In this document: piece after piece, positions 14,301-27,260 of the stretch
How positions within the stretch are numbered: position 1 is the first letter of the stretch
Layout of the letters: each line of letters starts with the position of its first letter
Source: Luscinia megarhynchos
Lineage: Eukaryota > Chordata > Aves > Passeriformes > Turdidae
Length of the DNA stretch: 64,000 bases
Direction: 5' to 3'
Assembly (NCBI GenBank): GCA_034336665.1
Contig: JAPFBE010000002.1
Coordinates: 12,068,906-12,132,905, forward strand
Made by a program: the position numbers and the translations under genes
Notes under the pieces: generated by a model
Told to the model about the DNA's origin: nothing
Seen by the model: the letters and a program-made list of their open reading frames with translations, nothing else
Databases searched by the model: none

Positions 14301-16220
14301 ACTGCAATCACTGACAGATTGCAGTAATGGTGAAAAGATTTTGCAGGGTCACACAGATAAGATATTAGTGAAGAGAAGATGAAGAAAGTTTTTGATTCTC
14401 AAAAACACTACTCAGTAATTTATGAATACTTTTCCTTATATCTCCCTACAGATGGTTAATGCATTACTGAATACTGCACAACCTTCTTCCAGCTAAGTGG
14501 ATAATATTAGGAGAATTTCTTCAGTAATATCTTTATCCACAATACATCTCATTCTTAATGACCAAAAAAAAAAGTTGTCATGAAATTTTTACAAAAATCC
14601 AAAACTCACTCAGCACTGACTGCCAGTCACATATACCCCTGCAATAAGATAATGAGCAGAGTAAGAAACTGGCCACTTTTTCATATGTCACAAGAGTCTT
14701 ATTCTTCATTTATTACATGAAAATCCAGGGATTTTTTTTCATCATCATTTCCACATATATTTCACCTTTGCCAAAGCCATCTTGGGTATGTATTCTGAGT
14801 GGTCCCAAATTTGTTCTGGTTTTAAAACAGAATTGAGCAGGCCAGTCATTGCAAAGTAGTGCACATCATTGAGTCAAATGAAGTTCTGGCATAACCTAGC
14901 TACCCTGGGGTTCAGTTTGCTCAGCAGGTTGCAGGAATGGAGGCAGCATGCATGACAGAGAACACACAGGAGGCTGCCAGAGCAGGTTGTTCAGGGATAC
15001 CTGCAGAGGAAGCTCCAAGAACTGACAAACCAGAGTGTCAAATGTGCAAGTATTTGTCTTGAGCTGGAGAACTGAACCTGAACAAGTCATGTGTTGTGTG
15101 TATACATAAATTTATCTGAAAAACCCATTACACCCTCTTAATCCCTTTTTAATCTTCAGCACAACAGAAGTTTTCAGCACAGCACTACATGAAATGGTGG
15201 GTAATGAGGAGCAATGGTTCAGATAGTCAAGGGAAAACCCCTGGAACTCCAAAAACTTGTTCAGCTGGACAAGTCACACTTAACAAAAATTTACAGAAGA
15301 TACAAGCAACAGAGAAATTTGCTGGAATAACTTATTTCCCTTAACCCAGATGCTTCAAGTTCCCACTTTTACATTCAGTGACCCGCCCCAGAGAAGAGCT
15401 GGATCCCCAGGCAATATTAATCAGCAGAATGTCAGTGAAGTTCATGGCTATGTGTCACCCTGATGACCCAACACAGTACAGCCACAGAAACTCAAGCAAA
15501 TGACTGCTTTCCAGGCAAATTTATCTGAGTCATCTTTCTGAACTCTGGCAACAGGATTTTCTTTAAGTTAAAGTCCCGAAACATTAAAGAACAGAATGCA
15601 TCAACTTAATTGGAAACAGTTTTGTCGCAACACATCCTGCATCTGTTCAAGGACTTAGGGAGAGGAAAAGCCCATGCTTTGAAGCACTGTGACAACTTAA
15701 GATGAATTTCAGCATTACTTTTCTAACAGAATATAATTGAAAACATACTTCAACACAGACTCTAATCTAACTCTGGTTAGAGATGTGTTCTAACCCACAA
15801 GTTTCAACCTCAACATTCCCAAGTCTTGAAGAAATCCTGACTCAGACCCAAATTTTCTTCTCTTTTTATGACAGTCTTTAATACTACTGAGTGGGGCTCA
15901 TCACTTATTAAAAATCAAAATGGTTGCTCCTACCACCATTTGTGTGCCTTTTTCATCACACTAATGCCTAAAGTTCCTATTTCTTTCAATTCCTCTCGAA
16001 GATTTGGGTGAAATACCTGTATAATATAGAAGATAATCCCTCTCCCCAATGCTTCAGTGTCTAAAGAGACAAAACTGGCAGGCAGTAAGATAAAGAAAGC
16101 ATTGTTATCTCCATTTTCAGCAGGGAAACCAGGCCTTAAAATGACTAAGTCAGAATCCCGAGGGAGGTCAAGGATCAGATTCTCAAATGCTCAATAACCA
16201 GCATCAGAGCCAGACTTTCA
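11351..16220. other. Single-copy DNA, no gene seen
   Basis: No coding frame above 105 codons and none with recognisable content. No transposon remnant or RNA gene was recognised. Composition is ordinary AT-rich bird intergenic or intronic DNA. Confidence 0.65.
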
Positions 16221-16298
16221 TAGGAAAAAAGAGAGAAAAAAAAATAAAAGGGGTTGGGAGGGTGGGGGGAGGAAACGAGAAGAAGAAAAAGTGTCCAA
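16221..16298 (+). other. Purine tract with G-quadruplex motif
   Basis: A stretch of about 78 bases is almost entirely purine on the plus strand. At 16250-16269 it contains four G-runs (GGGG, GGG, GGG, GGGGGG) separated by loops of 2, 1 and 1 bases. That satisfies the standard G3+ / loop 1-7 quadruplex rule, and short loops generally make such structures stable. A-rich and GA-rich purine sequence lies on both sides. No gene is adjacent, so any role is unknown. Confidence 0.85.
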
Positions 16299-19200
16299 AC
16301 TCTATAGTTCCTACTTTCTCTGCACATTTTCAAAAGATCTTTTTGCAGCATCTTGAAGATCTGCCCATTTGAGTGGTGCAATGGGAAGGTATCCCTCAAG
16401 GAAGTCTCTCTCCAGCTCGGGTGCTACTCCCATTTTGGAGCATGGCAGTACGTGCGTTGCCCAAGGCCACGAAGGAAGTCCCTTGCAGAGCCAGAAATCA
16501 GAATCAGCAACTCCTGTGCCCTAACCACAAGTCTATCCTTCCTCTCACTAACAGCACAGTGTATTTCTTTGTTAAGTTGCTTTCTAGTTAGATATAATAT
16601 AATGGGCCTTTTTCTTTATTCATCCACAATGGTAACATGACATTATGAGATTGGCACTTGTCATTCACAGGGAATGCTCTTTTTCCACTGGTACCCCCAA
16701 AACACAGACACACTTAAAAGATTGTTGTCTGCAGATGACACTAGAATCTCTTGTATTTAAAGCCTTTTTCCCAACAGCATTCACATAAGTAAATTGCCCT
16801 TTATTGATATTTTTCAGGATATGAGAGGCTGACAAGTTGCAGATCCCAGGTACAAAGAATTATTCCCCCTTACTATGTAACCTCCTGGAAGTGAAAAAAC
16901 CTTTCTGGTCAAAAAAGATCAAGATGACAGCAGCATGTTCATGTAATATCCCTTAGCATCTGCTGCTGCTACTATGGGAGTCCTAAATATTTCAATAATA
17001 GGTCAGTCACCACTGGCTACCCCCTTTACATGTGAGCAGCCTTAAGCATCTGTGCAAGATGTGCAGAGCACCAAGTGGAAAAGCCAAGTGCAACATCGTG
17101 TTTTCTTTTGCTTCTTTTTGTACTTTGTTTAGAGGGATACCTGTAATTACTCACCAATTCAAGCTCTGGAGACTACAGAGAGATGTCACTGTGCAAACCA
17201 AGAAAATTATAGATATTCACTGTATCTGTGCAGACAAATGAATGCATGTGAGAAATGCCTAATGTACAGAACTCCATTCATCTCTGAGTTACTATTTTTG
17301 TATTTGTCTCATTTGGGATTTTTTTTTGTTTAATTCAGTTTCTTCAAACCCTGCCCTCTTCTACATGACCTTTTTGATCAATAGTCTTTTGTTGTGCTGT
17401 GAGGCCTTGGCAGCAAAGGACAGAATGAATACAGCTAATTCTTATCTTATGTTTACCTTCAAACTCTTTGGGTCTTGGCACAGGTTTGAGACATTTGTTT
17501 TACTTAGGTTTTATAACTCTAAATGATGAGTATTGCTTGAGAATTTGGTGTCCTCTAGAGATCCCAGAGTTCTCAGCCAACCTTTCCCTCTGCTCCTGCA
17601 GTTGCTCCTGTCTCTAGCCCACTTGCACCTTTCTGTTTCACCACCTCAGAAATTAGTGGATTACCTCAGCCCCTCTGATAGATCTTTTGGCAAGTCAATG
17701 AAAGTCAGATTGCCAACTATTTTTACGTGGAAAACAGGCCTCTCCCTGTCTTTTTAAAGTTTGTTTTTTGGTTGGTTTTTTTTTGTGGTAAGAGGACTCA
17801 AAAAGTCTCTTTGTCATACAGTTGCCTGCCATTTTAAAATCCAACTCCAACTGGTTTTAGTAATTACACTGTCTTCTCGCAGGAGTTTCACTGACAAAAA
17901 ATTGTGGCTGATTTTCAGATGACAAATCAATGTGACACTTTCTATTCTTTTTTACCCTAAAGAAAGCCTGCTATCCTATATGTGAAGATCTGTTATTATT
18001 TCAGACACTGTAGTGTAACAGCACAGCCCTGGCAGCTCCTAGAACAAAACCATCAGATGTATGGGACTCCCTCCCTTCCCCAGCAGCTTTCTCTCAACAA
18101 GTACTGCATTTAAGCAAACAGCCCAAAGCACGACTCATACCCCAGAGAGACACATCTATTTGAAAACTTCAGGGATGCATAACTGACCACAGAAAGGGCA
18201 AAGGGATCAGAAATGAGCCTAATGTTACAATTGCAGATGCAAAACAAATTAATACTCCCAGGGAGGGAAAGCCAGATCTGTCAGACTGCCCCAGCCTCTG
18301 CAGGAGGTTTGGCTACTGCAGCAGCAGGGAGACAGCCTGGGACCAGGCAAAAAATTCTGGCCCCTGGCAGTTAGACATATGTGCACTTGAGAAGGTTGTT
18401 GGTAGTGGGAAATCCTTGGGCTAAGCATTTCTGTTACCAAACAAGTCTGTCCTTTTGCAAATAGTAATTTACTGTTTTCTCTGAAATTTTCACTGGATTT
18501 GAAGCTCCTCTTGGTGTACTTCAGAGATGCAAAGCTAAGATGAAAAAAAGAATTTTGTGTTGCTTTGGTTTTGTTAAGATTTTTGTTTGGTTTGTTTTTT
18601 AATCATTAAAGTTACCTCTAAATGTACTGTGAAATTGTTTGGGACCTTAAAAAAATTAAAAATTGAACTCAGTTATGCCCTTTTCCCCTATCCTAACAGC
18701 AGCTGCTGAAAAGCCACAAGTTACCAACCATTGAAATGCTACATAAAATGCTCTAAAATAAATCAAAAATTTATATCCAAGTAGATATAACCAAGTGAAA
18801 GTTTCAGATTCACAATGTGCAATAACACATTAGTGAGTGACTGATCTATTGCTTATGAAAAGAAAAAAAATATAAGAAAAAGTCTTTTCACAGTTCAATA
18901 GAAAGTTACAATATTTGAGAAATGAATAAGAATTCATGTAATGGCTTTGCAGCTTTTGAACTTTCACATGTTTCAGATTTTTCTAATGCTTGTGCGGATT
19001 AAAGAGATTCACATCTCAATGGCTGGGGCACCTCGCATTTTTTCTGGATCAGGTTTAATGATTTCCACACTGTAGAAACTTCACTTTGTATGAACACACC
19101 CTGAATTTAAGGAATTTCTCATACTTAGGCACATGCTTTCCAGTGTATTTCTTTTAATGTTAACCCTGTCAAAGGGCACAGTGGCTTGATCGTAAGAGTG

Positions 19201-22200
19201 AGCAACTCATTCAGTTTCACACATCAATACACTGGGGCTTTTCAGCATGCTTTTCTTTGCAGACCCCAAAAATAAATCTAGGAGGGGGGAGTGGGATGTA
19301 AGGAAACAATAAAATAGAAGTCATCCATGGGGTTGTTTTTTTTTTTCGCTTCTGTGTATTATCTCAATGTGGACCCCCAAAATAAAAGGGAGAACTATTT
19401 ATTTCAGTAATGTGCAAAGTTCTTGGTTTTAAAGCTGCAACTACACCCTTTTCATCTCTTTAAAGGACATTTCAAAGCAGGATTGTGAGACCCAAAGAGA
19501 GAGAAGAGTCTCTGATGTCCATCCAGCTCACAGAGAAAAAAACCTTGCATTTTCTACCCTTTGACGTAGGATTAAGGAGTGACAAAAAGCCATTTCATCC
19601 TTTCTAAGAAAATGCATATGTGAGGGCTTACATTAAATTATAAACTAGTGGCTATCAGGAAGGCATGGGTACCATCTAGAATCCAGCAATAATCACAGAC
19701 CTCAAAAATCAGCACAGGTGTTAAGTTCCCATGGCTCAATGAAAAGATGAACCAAATGTTTAAAAATGCAATAGGTGTGACAGCCTAAGATGTAATCTCT
19801 GAAAGGCCTGTGGAGAACTGAATCTAGGGGATGAGCAGAGAAGTGTTTTTTCCTGGTTGTAGACCCACGAAGTAAGAAAATTTCAGAGCTTTAACTGAAT
19901 ATATTGGTTTCCATCATTATGCAGCACAGGAATACAGCCAAGACTTCTGACTGCCTTGCATTCTTCTAACATTTCTGCAACAGAAATGTCCAATTCATCC
20001 AGAAATCTTCAACTAGTTAGCAATCCTGTTCCAAAATCCTGGCCACCTTCTGAATTTTTTTTTATGCATGTTTCAGACTCCTATAATAGTCCATACTAGC
20101 ATGAGACACCCAGGATTACCTAGGGTTAACAAGAAGCCAAGGTTTATTGGGGAGAGCTGATTTAAATGAAGGGCATTACGTCTCTTTACAATTGCCAAGC
20201 AGCTGAAAACAGCAGCAGTTGGGCTGAGAAAAAAAAAGGAGCCAAATGCTGGCAGTACTTGAAACTTTGGAGCCTTCCTTTGAAGTGGGAGTGCCCCAGT
20301 TAACCCAGGTCTCCAATTGCTCCACCAGGGCAAGGATTTCACTTGGCCTTATAGCCCTGATTTCAGATGATCTGCTGTTTGAAAACACACAACCAAGTTG
20401 ATCTGCACAGCATCAGTGCCCTGTCCTGCTTCTTAGGAACATTACATGAATGCCTGGTTTGTGAAGTCAAGCATCATCTGTTCATTTGGACTCCTTGGCC
20501 TGCCATTCACTTGCTTCTAAAATAAATAGGATTACTCTCATAAAACACGGGAAAGAAAGCATTTCAGAGGACAGTGTTTGGTCTTCATGTCTCATATTCA
20601 GCTAAACTCATATCAAATGTGAGCAGATAATAAAAATATAGGCACCAGAGGTTATTTTTAATGTTTGCAAGTATTTCTTCACAATCACAAAAATCACAAA
20701 AACTTGGTGAGAATCAGGCAAAGGAGCCAAAGTCAAATTGGAAGGAAAGTGTGTGATTCCCTGGCTTTTAACGTAAAACTTGATGGAAAGAAGATCCAGG
20801 GACTGACACACAACAAAAAGTGTGCTGGAACTTCTGCTTCTTTATAAAAGGGATATATTCAGAAAACTCACAGAAGTGCATAATCTTACCTGCCATTGCA
20901 AGGTGAAGAAAGACTGGAACTTGTGATCTCATCTGCAGTTGTAAACTATTATAGGTTTTAGTTTTAAGGGAGTGTTATGAAGAGATGCTGGAGATGACAA
21001 ACCAATACAGTTCAGCTAAAACAGCATATACATTTGTTACTTCATACACACAGGAGCTGCAGCTGAGATCCATCCACTGCCATCTGTGGAGGTCATGAGC
21101 AGGAGATTTACTTCAAGATTCACCAGCCATGTGTTTCAATCATAACCAAACCAAGTCTGTAGCACCACACACCACCTCCTCCACTCTGCATGTTTTCTAT
21201 AGATAAAATACTGCACAAAATCTATTTCCAATGTCCTCTACTAGCTGCCATTATTTCAAACGTCTCCAACTTTGAAATATCAAAAACATTTTGACCTCAA
21301 AAGAGCCTAATTGCTATGTTTGTATATAACAAAGAAAAACATGGCAAACCCAGACATAACTGACATAACTGTGGTATACCTACCTCCATATGAATAATTT
21401 CTTTGAATATTGGTCTGAGTACTGTTTATGCAACACTAAAGTGTCAAAAAAAAAATAAAATAAAAGAGATTAATGAATTCACTGTTAATGATGATAACAG
21501 CACAAGTGGCTAGAGAGCTAGAAAGCATTTCTTGTTTGAAATTGTTGCATTCTGCCTCCCTCGACATTTCTAAGAGCCCTAGCTTTGTAGGTCAAGACAC
21601 CAGCCATCTCATTACCCGAGTTTCTGCAGCCTGTTAAGAGACCAGGCTCTCCTTGGCATATTTGTTTTGTTCACTGCTTGTTCCCTTTCATTAAAAACTA
21701 AAGACATTTTATGATGAAAGCAGAAGTATTCAGAAAAACATAATTATTGAGACTTACTGCAACCCAACTTTACTAGTTCAGGAGTGAAGTGATATTTCCC
21801 CACATTTTCTCCTACTCAAGAGCAAATTTATAGTAAATTGCTTAACAAAAAAAGTAAGCTTTCAAAGAATTTTCAGAGGAACAGAAGGAGAAAAAAAAAG
21901 TAGAAATAGAAACACCACACTTTGGAGGGGGAGTATAGAAAAAAGACATGTTCAGGAGAAAATACCAGAGACGAAAGCCTAGCCCAACTGAATTCCAGAA
22001 TGAAACAGCCATTGGTTTCAACAGGGTCACGATCTCTGTCAAGATCTGAGTCTGGATTCACTTTTGAAGTAGGTGTGGCCTAAGAGCAGGAGGGAAGAAT
22101 TAGCAATAATATAAAATATCTCCCTCTGTCTGAAACAGCCCATCATACATATCATTTTACATGTCTACAAAAGGCACGAGTGGTTATGAAACACAGCTAT

Positions 22201-25200
22201 CTTAGGTACACCCCATTTTTCACCACACTATCCTCTTTGTTTCCCTTCTCTCACACATTAATATTATCTTTTTGTTTGTTTTTGCTGATGTTGAATGGGA
22301 TCATAGCATTAACACAATGGCTGCTGCTACACACCAGAACTGCCTATGTTTCATATCAAGCCACTTTAATCATTGAAAAAACAGCATCCTATATCTAGGG
22401 GCACAGGTTGCACTGGACAACTGTGATTACATGCTATAAGTTGCTGTGATGAGTTTGTGTAAGTTATAGTCGTGCCTTGTATATACACCCACAAACTACA
22501 TGTATGCAGCAATTCTGAGTGCACAGGCACACACATGCATGGATGCAGGAAGAGCAGGAACATGGGAGCCACAGTAATGCTGCTCCTGGCTGTTACAGAA
22601 GCATTTGTTACAGAATTTGTTTCCATGTTAATGGATCACAGAAAAAAAATCTTGTAAGGATTATTTTATTTTGTTAAACATTTGTATTCCCTACTGCATT
22701 GCAATAAAAGGAATGTGCTATCTGCCAGGCTTTTAAGAAATATGAGACAATTCCTTGTACTTTTGGTTTGAAATCGGAACTGAAACACATTTGCCACAGA
22801 AGAACTGATCTGTATGGCCCTGCAGGAGGTGAGGGCTGGAAGTCAACTCACTCCTTGTGGCATGGGAATCTAGATGAGTTGCTCTACATCCTGTATCCTC
22901 TGATCATTTTCAGAAAAACAGAAAGTTGCCATAAAATCACGAAAGTCTCAGCAAATCCATGACTGGCCAGGACTTTGATGTCAGGAATACTCCAAGCAGT
23001 ACAGCCACCACACAGCTGCAAATGGAGGCAGGATTCTGGGTGTTTTGATGGGGAAAAAAAAGATTATTGCCTGCATATGCTCCCAGTAAATCAGCATTCA
23101 CTTAGCCACCCTAGAGCATGAAACTCAGCATAATAGAGCTTTCATAGCTCACAGGAGAGGTCATGGTACAAGAATGTTGAAAAATACAACACAATCTTTT
23201 GTAGGTAAGAAACTTCAAGGTAGGAGGTGTAAGTAGTAGCAAGAATAGAAACCTCAAAGGAGATCATCAGAAAGTGATTAACATGGGTTTTTCAAAAGAA
23301 TGTGCACAATTGATGATATTTTCAACACAGACGTATTTCAAACTCCTCTAGAATCCTGTTTCTTATGCATTATACACACACACAGAGCTCAGATTTTTGA
23401 TTTGTTTCATTAACTCCATACTTCTGCTACTCATAATTACCCAAAGTATTATAATCACATCATTCACACATTCAATTGTTTGGAAAAATTTTCATTGAAG
23501 AGACCTTCAGCAGGTTAACTTTACATGAAATACAATTCTGGTGCACTACATTTTTTATATTTAATATGCCACTTGATGGTTTGTTAAACTGTCTGATTTG
23601 ATGTTTGTTATAAACAATCACTGTGTTGAAATCTAGACAAACAGCAAGGACACAACTCTTTTCCAAGAGTATATGATTTATCTTGATTGTTCCTTTTCTT
23701 TGAACTCCCTCTTATTTAGCACAAATATACCAAACACTCAAATTCTTTCTTCTGGAAAATGGGGTACTGCATTAATATAATATTGCATGCTTATTTTTAT
23801 TTGCTGAAGCCCAAGTCAGATAATATCCCAGGTGAACTGGATGAAACTACAACTGGCTACAACCAACAAGGGCAAGAACCTCAAGAGACAATTGTAGCCA
23901 AAGGCTGTCTGTTGCCTAGCATCCGTCAGCATCCTGCAGGAAAGTGGAGCAGGACTTCAGATTTTGATCAAGAGAATGTTGCTGAGGGAAGTGGGACCAC
24001 AACTTTCTGGAGTAACCTCCAAGGACAGACAAGGCAAACACAATTACTGGGCATCAAATAGTGCTCCTCCTCACTTACAGTTCTCTAAAATCTGTCACTC
24101 CATGAGACTGTCAGGAAGGAGCAGAGAAGGAAGTGGTGCAAGTTTCAGTAATGAATCAATGCCAGGAAAGAGACATAGGAAATTCAACTCTGTAGGAACT
24201 GAATGCTTTGCCTCAGCCACAAAATGCATTCAAATTAATGTCTCTGTTTCTGGTTTCATTTTTTTATACCTTCCAAAAAAATTCCGAGGGCTAAGGCGGG
24301 ACAGCTCTGGTTTCCAGGGAAGCAGCTAGCTGTCCAGAGAGATGCACAGGCAGCTCACACACCTCTAAAAGGTACCTCAGACCTGCAACTGAGCTGTTCA
24401 CACCCCTCTAGAATCTATCTCGTTCATCCAAATATTTGAAATTAAACTGTTTCAGACAAAAAAAATGAGTTCACTTCTTTTCAGCACGAAGTCATATTTT
24501 TTATTTTGCAATCCCAAAAACATGTGAGTCCTTCTCTCCCATCCCCCACTGTCTCAAATTTTTGAAAATTCCCACATCTATGAGTGTGATGTCATGATGC
24601 ATTGCCATGAATATTTAACCTAAAATTATAAGCACTAAATTGGAACTTCTTTGCATGGTAAAAGATCACACAGAGGGAAATAGCAGTTTAAACAAAGATC
24701 TTCTATAATTAGTGATAATAACAAAGGAAATATTCATGATTACATCAAAGGATTCTTCACTGAGTATTGTTTTTATTTGTTTCCTAAGGGAGCACAGAGT
24801 TCTCTGAAAAGATAACACTGTTTTAGGCAGATGTAGATAAATAAAATAAGGCCATCTAGAGAATCCTACTCCAAATCAGGGCCTGAAAAATACTCTGAAA
24901 TCCAGAGGAGTTCTCTAATTGATCTGATTACATGTCAGGCGTCAGCACTCTGCTAGGTATGCAGTGCTGATAAGCCTACAGTATATAAACACCTTTTCAG
25001 ATGAACATGGTGCACAACACTACAGCTACCCTGGGCATCTGTCTCCACATACATAAGGCATAGCCTGGGGATTAATTTCATCCACTAGCATAATCAAGAC
25101 TAATTTTTTGAAGTACAGATAGCTAAAAATAGCTAAGAGTAATGTTATACAATAAAACCTGGTATATGTTTCCTCTTTCCAGATGAAAGAATCAGACACA

Positions 25201-25479
25201 GCTTCAAATAAAAAGAGGTGGCAGCCTGACCAGAACACAAAATATATTCATTTCATTACCTTCCAGTGTGGAAGCATTTTAATCTTCCATGCATTAAAGA
25301 TGCATGCCCACTATCATATCATCTCAACAGCCTAAATATTAAATTATGACAAAAATTCACAACACTTCTGCCCTCCCCTGGAAAAAAAAATAGGTCAAAA
25401 ATAAATGGAAACAAACTGTTTTCTGCTCCTTTTTACGCATTTGACAGAGAGAAAAAAAAAATGAGGGAGATAAATCTGC
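16299..25479. other. Long gene-free single-copy stretch
   Basis: Over 9 kb with no recognisable gene, transposon or RNA. The longest frames are two overlapping plus-strand ones at 23759-24061 and 24329 (100 and 121 codons). They show no domain, signal peptide or clear splice framework and are most likely chance. The 20.0-20.4 and 22.3-22.7 kb regions hold overlapping opposite-strand frames that look like chance. Confidence 0.6.
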
Positions 25480-26120
25480 ATAATACTGAACCGAATCTCT
25501 TTAATTCCAGTCAGCTTTTATCATTCAATCACTGAGCCTGTATGTGGAAAAATTCATGCTAATTCCCCCTAGCAACAGCCGCAGCCTATCCGGGGGAGCC
25601 CCGCACCAGGCAGCTGCCAGCCAGCAAGAATAACTCTAAGTAGGTCAGCCCTGCATTTCTAAAAACGCCACGGTCTAGTAACCCCAGTGTCCCGTCTGTC
25701 TGCCGCAGCCCATAATAACCTCGATCGCTGGGTGACACAATGACACACTGCCCTGTTAGAGCGCAATCAAACCCCGCTGCATTATTCGGCTGCGAGCAGC
25801 GCTGCTGGGCGGGGGACCCGTCCAGGGGCAGCATTAATCAGGCAGCCATTCATGTCCACTAGCACTTCACTCTGGAGATGGGGCCTGCATTAATGACCAG
25901 CTGTTTGAGCTAACACAAACAAAATAATGCCTTCCACCCTGCTGGCCGTGCAGAATACACTGCTCAAATCAGGCAGGTTATGCTCATTGACTAAACCTAA
26001 GATGTAAATTAAACAGCCCCAGACAATGCCAGCTTTTGTAACCTTCTATTAATTAAAGTAAGTATATTTAAATTGTACTGCACACAATTCAAAGAGCTAT
26101 TGGTTTAATATACAGAGTCA
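25480..26120. promoter_or_regulatory. Candidate conserved enhancer block
   Basis: GC and CpG rise sharply here against an AT-rich background, with about 17 CpGs between 25,560 and 25,840. The block has many transcription-factor-like words: E-box CAGCTG at 25611-25616 and 25898-25903, palindromic CATTAATG at 25888-25895, ATTAATCA at 25833-25840, TTAATTAA at 26049-26056, and a direct repeat TGACACAA/TGACACAC at 25733-25748. This mix of homeodomain-type and E-box sites with no open frame is typical of conserved developmental enhancers. Conservation cannot be tested here, so the call is inference. It lies about 3 kb from the CpG-rich block at 28.9 kb and could serve the same gene. Confidence 0.45.
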
Positions 26121-27060
26121 CCTCCTCCTACAAATTTGTGTTCACAATCCGAAAAAAAAAAAAATCCAAACCAAAAACCACCCACCCCCACTGTTTGTAT
26201 AATACAATCTACCTATCCTGGTAAATTAAAGAGCAACTACAGCAGAGCTGAACTGCAAGTGACTTCTGCTGGGAGCAGGGAGCTACACCAGACCTCCAGT
26301 AAGTGGTCTTTGGGAACAGTGGCAGACATGCATGCTGTATGTGGTGGAGGGGTATTGGTAAAAGCCCTATAAACCTCTCCCAGCCATGACACAGGGAAGG
26401 GCCAGTCGCAGCAGATTAAAACACCCCCCGCAATCTCACTGCTTAAGCACTGCCGAGTTGCCTTCACAGACCTAAAAATAATTGCAGAGGTCAGAAAGCC
26501 CCTCGGCAGGATCTGGGCATGTGTCTTTAAGAGCACGTCCATCCCTCCTGCTTCCCACAGCCCTGGGGACTTCTGCATGACTGCAAGATGCTGCAGGAAG
26601 CCCTGTCCCTCCCCCCTCGCTCCTAACCAGAGAAGCCTTAATATAAACCACACCAGAGCCCAGCCAGCCTCCTCTGGGGTGGTATTTCAGCATCAAATCT
26701 GTAATGCCAGAGCAGAATTTCAGCAGGCTTGCTTTGTGTTTAACTGCACCCTTCCTTTTAAACACCTTTGTGCAGCTCGCCGGTCTCTTCCTTCAGAGCA
26801 TGCCTCCATGTCATGCAGCTGCCCGTACTGGACAGAGCTAAGTAAAGAAATTTCAAAGATAGACTGCTCATCTGCATTTTTTCCTTGAAGGATTTGCACT
26901 TTTGGTGAATGCATCCCATAACTCAGTCTTCACTGCTGCAGAATTCAGCAAACCTTGTGCTTGTAATCCATCCATATCTGACTTAGGAACACAGCAGATT
27001 CATTAATCCATTTTGCTCTTTCTTGTTTGAGCCAGGCTTGCTAACCAGGTTATGAGAGTC
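26121..27060. other. Moderately GC-rich DNA, no gene proven
   Basis: Opposite-strand frames overlap at 26,237-26,914 (138 codons at most) with no recognisable domain. A poly-A run lies near 26,152-26,164. It may be flanking sequence of the regulatory region on either side. I see no firm feature. Confidence 0.5.
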
Positions 27061-27260
27061 TTCCTTTGCTTCGTGGCACACATCACATAGCAATTCTTGG
27101 AGAGATACAGTCACTGACGTCACCGTGGGCTCCTAATTACAAGCTGCTGACATTTTGCTCGTCTCTGCAGCTTTGAAGCTGCGATTTCAGAGTCTCTCCT
27201 CCTCCCTCCTTGCTTGCTTTAAACTGCCCGAGTTAGAAGCACACAACAGATTCAGAAAGG
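27061..27260. promoter_or_regulatory. CRE-containing promoter-like segment
   Basis: A perfect palindromic cAMP-response element, TGACGTCA, lies at 27115-27122. It is followed by a homeodomain-type CTAATTA (27133-27139) and then a pyrimidine-rich stretch (about 27,195-27,220). Full CREs contain a CpG and decay quickly when unselected, so an intact one in CpG-poor DNA is suggestive. There is no clear TATA box. It could be an alternative promoter or an enhancer, with orientation unknown. Confidence 0.35.

Noticed and set aside
26237..26653. 138-codon minus-strand frame overlapping a 103-codon plus frame
   Set aside because: Mirrored open frames on both strands indicate low stop density, not coding.
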